A program made the position numbers and the translations under genes. Of a DNA stretch of 10,967 nucleotides, positions 1 through 6,500 are shown piece after piece. The first letter of the stretch is position 1. Each line of letters starts with the position of its first letter. The DNA is taken from contig DBWT01000076.1 in assembly GCA_002309035.1 (NCBI GenBank), forward strand, positions 1 through 10,967, written 5' to 3'. This DNA is from Caryophanales bacterium UBA1231. Lineage in GTDB: Bacteria; Bacillota_I; Bacilli_A; ML615J-28; CAG-313. Below the pieces are notes generated by a model, which saw only the letters and a list, made by a program, of their open reading frames with translations, was not told the origin of the DNA and ran no database searches.

Positions 1-1089
1 GATGAAAGTAATTTAACTTTAACTGTTGAACCTGGTGTATTACTTATGGATATTTATGCATATGTTGAACCTCGTGGTTATTTCTATGCACCAGACCCAG
101 GTGAAAAGACAGCCACTATTGGTGGCAATATTTCCACAAACGCTGGTGGAATGCGTGCTGTAAAATATGGAACAACTCGTGATTGGGTAATGGGACTTGA
201 AGTAGTATTACCAACTGGTGAAATCGAATATTTTGGTCGTAAAGTTGTAAAAGATTCAACTGGATATTCCTTAAAGAATTTAATCATAGGTAGTGAAGGT
301 ACTTTAGGTGTTATTACAAAAGCAATTCTAAAAGTTATTCCAAAACCAACTGAAACTATTAGTTTATTATTACCTTTTGAAAGTGAGGAAAAAGGACTTG
401 AAGCAGTTCCTGAAATCATCAAAGCAAAAGTTAATACTATCGCTATTGAGTTCTTTGTAAGAAATACAATCTTGTTTGCGGAAGAGTATTTAGGAAGAAA
501 ATTCCCTGATACTAAGAATGATTCGTACATTCTTCTTACATTTGAAGGTGCTGACAAAGCTGAACTAAGAACAAATTACGAAAAAGCTGCTGACATTTGT
601 GTTAATAAATTAGGCGCAATTGATGCATTAATTGTTGATACAGATGAAAGAAAAGACTCTGTATGGAAAGCCCGTGGAGCTTTTCTAGAGGCAATCAAAG
701 CATCAACATCACAAATGGATGAATGTGATGTAGTTGTACCACGCAGTGAAGTTGCTAATTACATTAAGTTCACTTATGAACTTGCAAGAAAATATAAAAT
801 TAGAATACCTAGTTTTGGCCATGCTGGTGATGGTAATTTACATATTTATATTTGTCGTGATGATTACTCACAAGAAGTATTTGAAGATAAATTAAATAAG
901 ATTTTTAATGAAATGTATAAGAAAGCAAAAGAAGTTGGCGGACTAGTTTCTGGTGAGCATGGTATTGGATATGCTAAAAAAGAATATATGAAACAATTAC
1001 TAGGACCAACGCAAGTAAAATTAATGCAAGGAATTAAAAGAGTATTTGATCCAAATAATATTTTAAATCCTGGTAAAATTAGTCAATAA
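1..1089 (+). CDS. FAD-linked 2-hydroxyacid oxidase/dehydrogenase, GlcD family (5' partial)
   Basis: The reading frame is open from base 1 through TAA at 1087-1089, so the gene starts upstream; the in-frame ATG at 46 is internal. The 362 codons present lack about 100 N-terminal residues of a typical 460-470 residue GlcD protein. The visible part starts within the PCMH-type FAD-binding domain: [12 protein letters not shown] at about 118-153 and [12 protein letters not shown] at about 286-321. It continues into the FAD-oxidase C-terminal domain, with the metal/substrate signature GHAGDGNLH at 817-843 and GEHGIG at about 952-969. The family oxidises D-2-hydroxyacids (glycolate, D-lactate, D-2-hydroxyglutarate) to 2-oxoacids, passing electrons to quinone, Etf or an iron-sulfur partner. 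The substrate cannot be read here. A terminator follows at once, so it is the last gene of its operon. The 2-oxoglutarate genes downstream make 2-hydroxyglutarate an attractive guess, but only a guess. Confidence 0.93.
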   Translation, partial: DESNLTLTVEPGVLLMDIYAYVEPRGYFYAPDPGEKTATIGGNISTNAGGMRAVKYGTTRDWVMGLEVVLPTGEIEYFGRKVVKDSTGYSLKNLIIGSEGTLGVITKAILKVIPKPTETISLLLPFESEEKGLEAVPEIIKAKVNTIAIEFFVRNTILFAEEYLGRKFPDTKNDSYILLTFEGADKAELRTNYEKAADICVNKLGAIDALIVDTDERKDSVWKARGAFLEAIKASTSQMDECDVVVPRSEVANYIKFTYELARKYKIRIPSFGHAGDGNLHIYICRDDYSQEVFEDKLNKIFNEMYKKAKEVGGLVSGEHGIGYAKKEYMKQLLGPTQVKLMQGIKRVFDPNNILNPGKISQ

Positions 1090-1093
1090 GAAA

Positions 1094-1128
1094 AGGAAGC
1101 CACGTTTTTGTGGCTTTCTATTTACTTT
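1094..1128 (+). terminator. Rho-independent terminator of the GlcD-family gene
   Basis: The arm at 1094-1103 (core AAGCCAC) pairs with 1110-1119 (core GTGGCTT) across a 6-nt loop GTTTTT. The pairing includes one G-U pair. A T-rich run follows at 1115-1128. It begins 5 bases after the stop codon. Confidence 0.88.
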
Positions 1129-1149
1129 TAAACGATAATGTGGTAAAAT
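1121..1149 (+). promoter_or_regulatory. Promoter of the tRNA-Glu gene
   Basis: A -35-like TTTACT (1121-1126) and a -10 TAAAAT (1144-1149) are 17 bases apart. TGG sits directly before the -10, giving an extended -10 element. The tRNA begins 13 bases after the -10. The -35 lies inside the T-rich tail of the preceding terminator, so the two signals share bases. Confidence 0.6.
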
Positions 1150-1161
1150 AATAATACTTTT

Positions 1162-1236
1162 GGTCCCATGGTCAAGCGGCTAAGACGAGACCCTCTCAAG
1201 GTCTAATCACGGGTTCGATTCCCGTTGGGATCACCA
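1162..1236 (+). tRNA. tRNA-Glu, anticodon CUC (reads GAG)
   Basis: A complete 75-nt cloverleaf can be folded by hand. The acceptor is GGTCCCA (1162-1168) with TGGGATC (1226-1232), including one G-U pair at 2-71. The D stem is GTC/GAC (1171-1173/1184-1186). The anticodon stem AGACC/GGTCT encloses the loop CTCTCAA (1193-1199), so the anticodon is CTC at 1195-1197. The variable loop is four bases, AATC. The T stem ACGGG/CCCGT has loop TTCGATT. The discriminator is A1233 and CCA (1234-1236) is encoded. The anticodon allows only glutamate. The short variable loop fits the tRNA-Glu form, which lacks base 47. It stands alone between its own promoter and terminator. Confidence 0.96.
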
Positions 1237-1252
1237 TATTAGAATTACAATT

Positions 1253-1286
1253 ATGATACGATTTATTTCGTATCATTTTTTATTTT
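1253..1286 (+). terminator. Terminator of the tRNA-Glu unit
   Basis: A perfect 9-bp stem, ATGATACGA (1253-1261) with TCGTATCAT (1268-1276), has a 6-nt loop. It is followed by a T-rich tail (1275-1286). It lies 16 bases after the tRNA CCA end. Confidence 0.9.
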
Positions 1287-1458
1287 TGAAAATAAAACCA
1301 ACTATCGAGACATAACATTATAATATATGATTTCAAACGAAATGAAATATTGAAAATGTAATTAAGAGATAAGTGTTTTTTAAGTAAACTACAAATGCTT
1401 TATGAATATTTTCACTATGTAAAGAAGGTGTAAAGAAAAGTAAATAAAAATGGACTTT

Positions 1459-1560
1459 AAATAGTGTTATATGGCGTTTTTAAATTGGAATGTAAAAAAA
1501 AATTTAAATAGTATTAGAATATACTAAAAAGTGGTATAATAATATGTGGCGATAAATAGT
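1459..1560 (+). repeat. Three AAATAGT direct repeats spaced 47 and 48 bases
   Basis: AAATAGT occurs at 1459-1465, 1506-1512 and 1554-1560. The first two copies extend to TTTAAATAGTRTTA (1456-1469 and 1503-1516). The copies bracket the extended -10 promoter. They may bind a regulator, or they may be chance in AT-rich DNA. Confidence 0.35.
1532..1540 (+). promoter_or_regulatory. Extended -10 promoter of the kor-suc operon
   Basis: TGGTATAAT combines a consensus -10 (TATAAT, 1535-1540) with a TG motif directly before it. No good -35 is present: TATTAG (1512-1517) sits at 17 bases and matches poorly. Use may therefore rely on the extended -10 or on an activator. Predicted transcription start is near 1547, leaving an untranslated leader of about 56 bases. 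Confidence 0.62.
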
Positions 1561-1593
1561 AGTATTTTAAAGTAAAAATTTAGAAAGATTAAT

Positions 1594-1599
1594 GGTGAT
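1594..1599 (+). promoter_or_regulatory. Ribosome binding site of korD (unusual)
   Basis: GGTGAT lies 3 bases before the ATG at 1603. It matches the 3' end of the full Shine-Dalgarno sequence AGGAGGTGAT and lacks the usual AGGAG core. It is weaker than the sites of the next genes. Confidence 0.45.
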
Positions 1600-1602
1600 T
1601 AA

Positions 1603-1803
1603 ATGAGTAAGAAATTAGTTGTTAACACTGATTGGTGTAAAGGCTGTGGAATTTGTGTAGCCTTTTGTCCAAAGAATGTTTTAGCTGTCGTAAAAGAAAA
1701 AGTAAAAATTGAAGATGTTTCTAAATGTATATTGTGTGGTCAATGTGAACAAAGATGTCCAGATTACGCAATTTTTATTGAGGAGAGTGAAGAAAATGAG
1801 TAA
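1603..1803 (+). CDS. korD: 2-oxoglutarate:ferredoxin oxidoreductase, delta (2x[4Fe-4S] ferredoxin-like) subunit
   Basis: This 66-residue protein is almost wholly two [4Fe-4S] cluster motifs. The first is CxxCxxCxxxCP at C12, C15, C18, C22; the second is at C42, C45, C48, C52. It is the delta subunit of four-subunit 2-oxoacid:ferredoxin oxidoreductases, where it passes electrons from the thiamine-diphosphate site to free ferredoxin in the cytoplasm. It is first in the six-gene operon, in the order delta-alpha-beta-gamma. Its stop overlaps the start of the alpha gene by 8 bases, which suggests coupled translation. The acidic tail (EESEENE) is non-conserved in character. Alone, such a protein could only be called a ferredoxin; the assignment to Kor comes from the adjoining genes. 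2-ketoisovalerate (Vor) or another branched 2-oxoacid is the main alternative substrate. Confidence 0.88.
   Translation: MSKKLVVNTDWCKGCGICVAFCPKNVLAVVKEKVKIEDVSKCILCGQCEQRCPDYAIFIEESEENE
1780..1787 (+). promoter_or_regulatory. Ribosome binding site fixing the korA start
   Basis: GAGGAGAG lies 8 bases before the ATG at 1796 and inside the end of korD. It decides for 1796 over any longer in-frame start inside korD. Confidence 0.8.
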
Positions 1804-2923
1804 GAAAGTGTTAATGCAAGGAAATGCTGCTTGCGTAGCTGGTGCAATTAAAGCCGGAATGAGATTCTTTGCAGGTTATCCAATCACACCATCAACAGAA
1901 ATAGCTGAAATGGCTAGTCTAAACTTACCTAAAGTTGGAGGTCATTTTATTCAAATGGAAGATGAGCTTGCTAGTATGGCTGCTATTATTGGTGCATCTT
2001 GTGTTGGTATCAAATCAATGACTGCTACTAGTGGTCCTGGATTTAGCTTAAAACAAGAAAATATTGGTTATGCATGTATGACAGAAGTTCCATGTGTAAT
2101 TGTTGATGTACAAAGAAGTGGACCATCTACTGGTCTTCCTACAAGTCCATCACAAGGCGATGTTATGCAATCAAGATGGGGAACTCATGGTGATCATCCT
2201 ATTATTGTGTTATCTCCAAGTTCTGTTACTGAAACTTATTATCTTACAATTCGTGCTTTTAATTTAGCTGAAAAATACAAAACACCTGTTATTTTATTAA
2301 TGGATGAAATTGTAGGTCACTTAAGAGAGGGAATTGAAATCAATGATGATAATGTTGAAATCGTTGAAAGAGATAAAGGCGAATTCAAAGTAAATAAAAA
2401 GGGCTATGATGTTAGCAACAATGAATTAGTGCCTCCATATCATTTACAAGGCAATATGAAATATAACATCACAGGCTTAAGCCATGGTTATGATGGCTTC
2501 CCTACTAACAACAATAAGATTGCTGGAGAGCTTCATGAAAGATTAATGAAGAAGATTGAAGCTAATGTTGATGATATTGTAACTTATCAAGATTATAAAA
2601 CTGAAGATGCTGATACTGTTGTTATATGTTTCGGAGGAAGCGCTAGAATCGTATCTACTGCTGTAGATATGGCAAGAGAAGAAGGCTATAAAGTTGGTAT
2701 GTTTAGAGCTATCACTATTTGGCCTTCACCTGAAAAAGCTATTAAAGAAATATCAGAAAGAGTAAAGAGAATAATTGTGGTTGAACACAATTATGGTCAA
2801 TACTTATTAGAAGTACAAAGAATAGTAAATAATCCTAATTGTAAAGTTGACTTTTTAGGAAAGATTGATGGAACTGTTATTGTTCCTGATGAAGTTCTTA
2901 AAGTTATCAAGGAGGTAAAATAA
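1796..2923 (+). CDS. korA: 2-oxoglutarate:ferredoxin oxidoreductase, alpha subunit
   Basis: A 375-residue subunit, the normal length for the stand-alone alpha chain without fused gamma domain. The N-terminal two-thirds is the pyruvate-flavodoxin/ferredoxin oxidoreductase pyrimidine-binding domain. GYPITPSTEIAE (residues 27-38) contains T31, the position equivalent to the substrate-contacting Thr of PFOR. QMEDELASM (about 53-61) carries the Glu (probably E57) that activates thiamine diphosphate. TATSGPGFSL and QRSGPSTGLPT follow, both typical of Kor/Vor enzymes. The C-terminal part is transketolase-C-like (about 255-375). With KorB it forms the active site that decarboxylates 2-oxoglutarate to succinyl-CoA. 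The ATG at 1796 was chosen because an ideal ribosome site precedes it. The stop shares one base with the korB start (TAATG). The substrate is inferred from the adjacent sucCD. Confidence 0.9.
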   Translation: MSKKVLMQGNAACVAGAIKAGMRFFAGYPITPSTEIAEMASLNLPKVGGHFIQMEDELASMAAIIGASCVGIKSMTATSGPGFSLKQENIGYACMTEVPCVIVDVQRSGPSTGLPTSPSQGDVMQSRWGTHGDHPIIVLSPSSVTETYYLTIRAFNLAEKYKTPVILLMDEIVGHLREGIEINDDNVEIVERDKGEFKVNKKGYDVSNNELVPPYHLQGNMKYNITGLSHGYDGFPTNNNKIAGELHERLMKKIEANVDDIVTYQDYKTEDADTVVICFGGSARIVSTAVDMAREEGYKVGMFRAITIWPSPEKAIKEISERVKRIIVVEHNYGQYLLEVQRIVNNPNCKVDFLGKIDGTVIVPDEVLKVIKEVK

Positions 2924-3741
2924 TGGCTGGCAAATTAATTGAAAAATATTTTAGACCTGAACATTTACCTCAAATTTGGTGCCAAGGCTGTGGAAATGGT
3001 ATTATTTTACATGATGTTGTAAAAGCAATCGATGAATTACAATTAGATGTTGATAAGACAGTTATTGTAAGTGGTATTGGTTGTTCGGCAAGAGCTGCTG
3101 GTTACTTAAACTTTTTAACATTACATACTACTCATGGTAGAGCTGTTGCTTTCGCAACTGGTATTAAAATGGCAAGACCTGAACTTAATGTCATCGTCCT
3201 TGCAGGTGATGGCGATTTAGCTGCAATTGGTGGTAACCACTTAATTCATGCTGCTAGAAGAAATATTAATATCACTGTTATTGCTTTCAATAATAATATA
3301 TATGGTATGACTGGTGGACAATATTCACCAACAACACCAACTGGTGATTATGGAACTACTGCACCTTATGGAAACATTGATCGTCCATTTGATATTGCAC
3401 TTCTTGCACAAGGTGCTGGTGCAACATATGTTGCTAAAGGTGATTGTTTCCATGTAGCACAAACTATAAGACTTATTCGTGATGGTATTAAACATAATGG
3501 TTTTTCTATCATTGAAGTTGCTGATGTATGTCCAACTTATTATGGAAGAAAGAATAAGAAGGGTAGTGCAGTTGATATGATGACTTATCAAAAAGAAAAC
3601 ATGATAACTCCAGAAAAAGCTTTAACAATGACTGAAGAAGAAAAGAAGGGAAAGATAATTGTTGGAAAACTATGTGATAATGATTATCCAGAACTTACGG
3701 CAGAATATCAAAAAATTATTGATAAGGTAAGGGAAAAATAA
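2923..3741 (+). CDS. korB: 2-oxoglutarate:ferredoxin oxidoreductase, beta (TPP-binding) subunit
   Basis: A 272-residue subunit of usual length. It carries the thiamine-diphosphate-binding domain of the 2-oxoacid oxidoreductase family. WCQGCGNG near residues 19-25 is the conserved Cys-rich opening of KorB/VorC chains. SGIGCSAR follows, and the Mg-diphosphate motif begins GDGD (95-98) and ends at NNNIYGMTGGQ (123-133). The C-terminal 60 residues form the variable tail. The ribosome site GGAGGT (2911-2916) is 6 bases before the ATG. The gene overlaps korA by one base and abuts korC without any gap, so equal synthesis of the subunits is likely. It works in the cytoplasm with KorA. It could instead serve a branched-chain 2-oxoacid; the sucCD context favours 2-oxoglutarate. 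Confidence 0.92.
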   Translation: MAGKLIEKYFRPEHLPQIWCQGCGNGIILHDVVKAIDELQLDVDKTVIVSGIGCSARAAGYLNFLTLHTTHGRAVAFATGIKMARPELNVIVLAGDGDLAAIGGNHLIHAARRNINITVIAFNNNIYGMTGGQYSPTTPTGDYGTTAPYGNIDRPFDIALLAQGAGATYVAKGDCFHVAQTIRLIRDGIKHNGFSIIEVADVCPTYYGRKNKKGSAVDMMTYQKENMITPEKALTMTEEEKKGKIIVGKLCDNDYPELTAEYQKIIDKVREK

Positions 3742-4284
3742 ATGGGAAATAGTATTAGAGAAGAAATAAGATTGACTGGTTCTGGTGGTCAAGGTGTTAT
3801 CTTAGCCACAATTATTCTTGCTGACATTGCTTTACAAACAGGAAAATATGTAGCACAATCACAATCATATGGACCTGAAGCAAGAGGTGGTCTTTGTAAA
3901 GCTGAAGTAATTATTAGTAATAAAGAAATTGGTTATACTAAAGTTATGAATCCAACATTATTATTATCTCTTACTCAAGATTCTCTAGATAAATATTCTA
4001 AAACAATCGATGGTAATTGTATATTAGTAGCTGATTCAAGCTTAACAGTAAGTGATGATATCAAATGTAAGAAAGTATATCAATTCCCAATTTTAGCTAC
4101 TGCTAAAGAACGTGTTGGAAAAGCATTCACAGCAAACATTGTTGCTGTTGGATTATTATGTAATATTTTAGGATTTACTGATCAAAGTGTAATTAAAGAA
4201 ACAGTATTAAAATATGTTCCAAAAGGAACAGAAGAAATAAACAATAAGGCACTTGATGAAGGCTTTAATCTTTTCAAAGAATAA
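3742..4284 (+). CDS. korC: 2-oxoglutarate:ferredoxin oxidoreductase, gamma subunit
   Basis: A 180-residue protein of the gamma (catalytic-domain III) family. IRLTGSGGQGVILA (about 9-22) holds the GxGGQG motif. QSQSYGPEARGGLCKAEV is the second family signature, and KAFTANIVAVGLL lies in the C-terminal third. In the family this subunit helps bind coenzyme A and completes the enzyme. The ATG directly follows the korB stop, with AAGGG (3729-3733) 8 bases upstream as ribosome site. It is separated from sucC by only 14 bases. Having gamma as its own gene, and not fused to alpha, marks this as the four-subunit (methanogen/Firmicute-like) form and not the two-subunit aerobic KorAB. Confidence 0.9.
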   Translation: MGNSIREEIRLTGSGGQGVILATIILADIALQTGKYVAQSQSYGPEARGGLCKAEVIISNKEIGYTKVMNPTLLLSLTQDSLDKYSKTIDGNCILVADSSLTVSDDIKCKKVYQFPILATAKERVGKAFTANIVAVGLLCNILGFTDQSVIKETVLKYVPKGTEEINNKALDEGFNLFKE

Positions 4285-4290
4285 GAGAGG
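4285..4290 (+). promoter_or_regulatory. Ribosome binding site fixing a TTG start for sucC
   Basis: GAGAGG lies 8 bases before TTG at 4299. The residues after TTG align with the canonical SucC N-terminus ([11 protein letters not shown]), so TTG is the start codon. Confidence 0.78.
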
Positions 4291-4298
4291 TTAAGATT

Positions 4299-5453
4299 TT
4301 GAAAATTCATGAATATCAAGCTAAAGAATTATTCAGACAATTTAATATTCCTACAGATAGTGGTGTATTGGTAAGTGATAAAAATGCTGAATTAGATATT
4401 CCATTTGCACCTCCATATGTCATCAAAGCACAAGTACATAGTGGTGGCAGAGGCAAAGCTGGTGGAGTTAAATTGGCTAAGAGTATTGCGGAAGCTAAAG
4501 AAATAGTAAATAAAATGATTGGATCTACTTTGTATACAAAGCAAGTTCCTGATGGAAAAGTAGTAAATCAAGTATTAATCACTGATGCAAGTGCTCTAAC
4601 TAAACAAATGTATCTTGCATTAACTGTTGATGCTGCAAGAGAAGGTATCGCAATCATATCATCTCTTGAAGGTGGAACTGAAATCGAAGAAGTTGCTGCT
4701 AATCAACCAGAAAAGATTTTTACTGAAGTGATTCCTTATGAAATTGGATTAAAGACTTATCATGCTATGAACATTGCAAGTAAACTAGAAATCAGAAAAG
4801 AAAACTTAGGCACATTTACAACAATGCTTAAAAATACGTATAAAATGTTCTTCGCACTTGATTGTTCATTAATTGAAATCAATCCATTAGTAGAAAACGA
4901 TAATGGCTTAATCGCAATTGATGCTAAAGTTAATTTTGATGATAATGCGTTATATCGTCATCCTGAATTGTTAGAATTAAGAGATGAGAAAGAAGAAGAT
5001 CCAAAAGAATTACTTGCAATGCAACATGATTTAAACTTTGTTACATTAAATGGTAATATTGGTTGTTTAGTTAATGGTGCTGGCCTTGCTATGGCAACTA
5101 TGGATATCATTAAATCATATGGTGGCAATCCTGCTAACTTCTTAGATATTGGTGGAAGTGCTACAGTTGAAAGAGTTACAGCTGCTTTTAAGATTTTACT
5201 TATGGATGAAAATGTGAAAACTATTATTGTAAATATCTTCGGTGGAATCATCAGATGTGATGTTGTTGCTGAAGGTATTGTGCAAGCAGCACAAGCTGTA
5301 AAGCTTAATGTACCTCTTGTTGTAAGACTTAGTGGAACTAATTTTGATTTAGGTAAAGAAATTATAGCTAAATCAGGATTAGATATCATTTATGCTAATG
5401 ATATGCATGATGCTGTTATTAAAGCAGTTAAAGCTAGTAGAGGTGAACTATGA
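4299..5453 (+). CDS. sucC: Succinyl-CoA synthetase (ADP/GDP-forming), beta subunit
   Basis: A 384-residue protein, close to E. coli SucC (388). Its partner is SucD, with which it converts succinyl-CoA, phosphate and ADP (or GDP) to succinate, CoA and ATP (GTP). The N-terminal ATP-grasp domain (about 2-220) shows the HEYQAKELF opening, [14 protein letters not shown] (45-58), and EINPL (193-197) with D208 as the likely Mg ligands (E. coli N199 and D213). The C-terminal CoA-ligase domain has [18 protein letters not shown] (from 252), FLDIGGSA and [10 protein letters not shown]. Start is TTG, supported by the ribosome site and by the conserved N-terminus. TGA at 5451-5453 overlaps the sucD ATG as ATGA. 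The neighbouring kor genes would supply succinyl-CoA. Malate thiokinase (MtkA) is a homologous alternative but is less likely in this context. ATP versus GTP preference cannot be read here. Confidence 0.94.
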   Translation: MKIHEYQAKELFRQFNIPTDSGVLVSDKNAELDIPFAPPYVIKAQVHSGGRGKAGGVKLAKSIAEAKEIVNKMIGSTLYTKQVPDGKVVNQVLITDASALTKQMYLALTVDAAREGIAIISSLEGGTEIEEVAANQPEKIFTEVIPYEIGLKTYHAMNIASKLEIRKENLGTFTTMLKNTYKMFFALDCSLIEINPLVENDNGLIAIDAKVNFDDNALYRHPELLELRDEKEEDPKELLAMQHDLNFVTLNGNIGCLVNGAGLAMATMDIIKSYGGNPANFLDIGGSATVERVTAAFKILLMDENVKTIIVNIFGGIIRCDVVAEGIVQAAQAVKLNVPLVVRLSGTNFDLGKEIIAKSGLDIIYANDMHDAVIKAVKASRGEL

Positions 5454-6349
5454 GCATATTGATTGATGAAAAAACTAAGGTAATAGTACAAGGTATTACT
5501 GGTAAAACAGGTAGCTTCCATACTGAACAAATGTTGAAATATGGAACTAAGATTGTAGCTGGTGTTACTCCTGGTAAAGGTGGCACATTTGTGTTTGATA
5601 ATATTCCGGTTTACGATACAGTTTTACAAGCAAAACAAGCTACAGGTGCTAATGCTTCAATTGTGTTTGTACCTCCAAAGTTTGCGAAAGATAGTATCTT
5701 AGAAGCTATTGATGCTAACTTAGAATTAGTTGTAGTAATAACTGAAGGCATTCCTGCATTAGATATGCTAGAAGTAAAAAGATATTTACATGGTAAAAAC
5801 ACAAGACTTATTGGACCTAACTGTCCTGGTTTAATTACACCTGGAAAGTGTAAGATTGGTATTTTACCAGCATCAATTTTTAAAAAAGGACATATTGGTG
5901 TAATATCTAGATCTGGTACATTAACATATGAAGTAGCTAATCAATTGTCGGAATTGAATATTGGTCAATCAAGCGCAATTGGTATTGGTGGAGATTCACT
6001 TCGTGGAACATCATTTATTGATGCATTGAAATTATTCAATGAAGATGATGATACTTATGGAATTGTAATGATTGGTGAAATTGGTGGTACAGGTGAAGAA
6101 GAAGCCGCTGAATGGATTAAGAAGAACTGTAAAAAACCAATTGTGTCTTTCATTGCGGGATCAACAGCTCCAAAAGGAAAGAGAATGGGACACGCTGGTG
6201 CTATCATCTCTGGTGGTAAAGGAACTGCAAGTGATAAGAAGAAATGCTTAAGCGACGCAGGTGTTAGAGTTTGTGAAACGCCAGATATCATTGGTAAAAC
6301 AATGCAGGAATTATTAATAAAGTATTGCTCAGAAAGAACATTTAGTTGA
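5450..6349 (+). CDS. sucD: Succinyl-CoA synthetase (ADP/GDP-forming), alpha subunit
   Basis: A 299-residue protein (E. coli SucD 289). The opening [18 protein letters not shown] is nearly that of E. coli. The CoA-binding Rossmann domain spans about 1-140, with GVTPGKGG and [18 protein letters not shown]. The ligase domain has [18 protein letters not shown] and [16 protein letters not shown] carries the phosphorylated active-site His, here H248. It shares ATGA with the end of sucC. The ribosome site AGAGG (5439-5443) lies within the last sucC codons, so the two chains are probably translationally coupled. It is the last gene of the operon. The C-terminus runs about ten residues past that of E. 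coli. No convincing hairpin terminator follows. Confidence 0.94.
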   Translation: MSILIDEKTKVIVQGITGKTGSFHTEQMLKYGTKIVAGVTPGKGGTFVFDNIPVYDTVLQAKQATGANASIVFVPPKFAKDSILEAIDANLELVVVITEGIPALDMLEVKRYLHGKNTRLIGPNCPGLITPGKCKIGILPASIFKKGHIGVISRSGTLTYEVANQLSELNIGQSSAIGIGGDSLRGTSFIDALKLFNEDDDTYGIVMIGEIGGTGEEEAAEWIKKNCKKPIVSFIAGSTAPKGKRMGHAGAIISGGKGTASDKKKCLSDAGVRVCETPDIIGKTMQELLIKYCSERTFS

Positions 6350-6427
6350 AGTAATAAAAAACAATCAAGATTTTTCTAAAAAATGGAATCATATTTCTTT
6401 AAATTGGGAATAATTGAAAAATGCATA

Positions 6428-6448
6428 CTATCTATTATACGTAGATAG
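6428..6448. repeat. Inverted repeat CTATCTA/TAGATAG
   Basis: CTATCTA (6428-6434) is perfectly complementary to TAGATAG (6442-6448), with a 7-base centre whose outer bases add a T-G pair. No T-run follows, so it is a poor terminator. Its place before the phosphatase gene would suit an operator. Confidence 0.5.
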
Positions 6449-6489
6449 ATAAACTATTACAAATATGAAAATTTACTAATAGAACAAAT

Positions 6490-6497
6490 AGGTGGAG
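6490..6497 (+). promoter_or_regulatory. Ribosome binding site fixing the phosphatase start
   Basis: AGGTGGAG lies 3 bases before the ATG at 6501. The in-frame GTG at 6492 falls inside this site and has no ribosome site of its own, so 6501 is preferred. Confidence 0.6.
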
Positions 6498-6500
6498 CAA

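Larger units (their letters stand above)
1287..1602 (+). other. Noncoding leader region before the kor-suc operon
   Basis: This is about 316 bases without a credible gene. Most of it (1287-1455) is AT-rich sequence in which I see no coding potential and no strong hairpin. The 3' third holds the promoter at 1532-1540 and three copies of AAATAGT at 1459, 1506 and 1554. The second copy is part of the imperfect inverted repeat TAGTAT...ATACTA (about 1508-1525) just upstream of the -10. Confidence 0.6.
6350..6500 (+). other. Spacer between sucD and the phosphatase gene
   Basis: This stretch of 151 AT-rich bases has no gene. I see no hairpin followed by a T run. It holds an inverted repeat at 6428-6448. 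A weak promoter candidate, TTGGGA (6404-6409) with TACTAT (6426-6431) at 16 bases, overlaps the left arm of that repeat. Neither hexamer is strong. Confidence 0.45.

Noticed and set aside
84..557. A 157-codon open frame on the minus strand across the GlcD-family gene
   Set aside because: It is fully antisense to a gene with clear family motifs, has no ribosome site, and its sequence looks like a low-complexity mirror of the real codons.
1709..1795. A longer korA start inside korD
   Set aside because: It would add 29 residues read from the ferredoxin gene in another frame. The ATG at 1796 has a strong ribosome site at the right distance and matches the family N-terminus.
4958..5389. A 143-codon minus-strand open frame inside sucC
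   Set aside because: The plus strand encodes conserved SucC ligase-domain motifs over the whole stretch. The antisense protein is Ser/Ala/Ile-rich, resembles nothing I know and has no promoter or ribosome site.
5450..6349. Possible Mycoplasma-type code, with UGA as Trp, given the AT-rich sequence
   Set aside because: UGA ends sucC, sucD and the OhrR-type gene at the expected family lengths, and Trp is encoded by UGG throughout.
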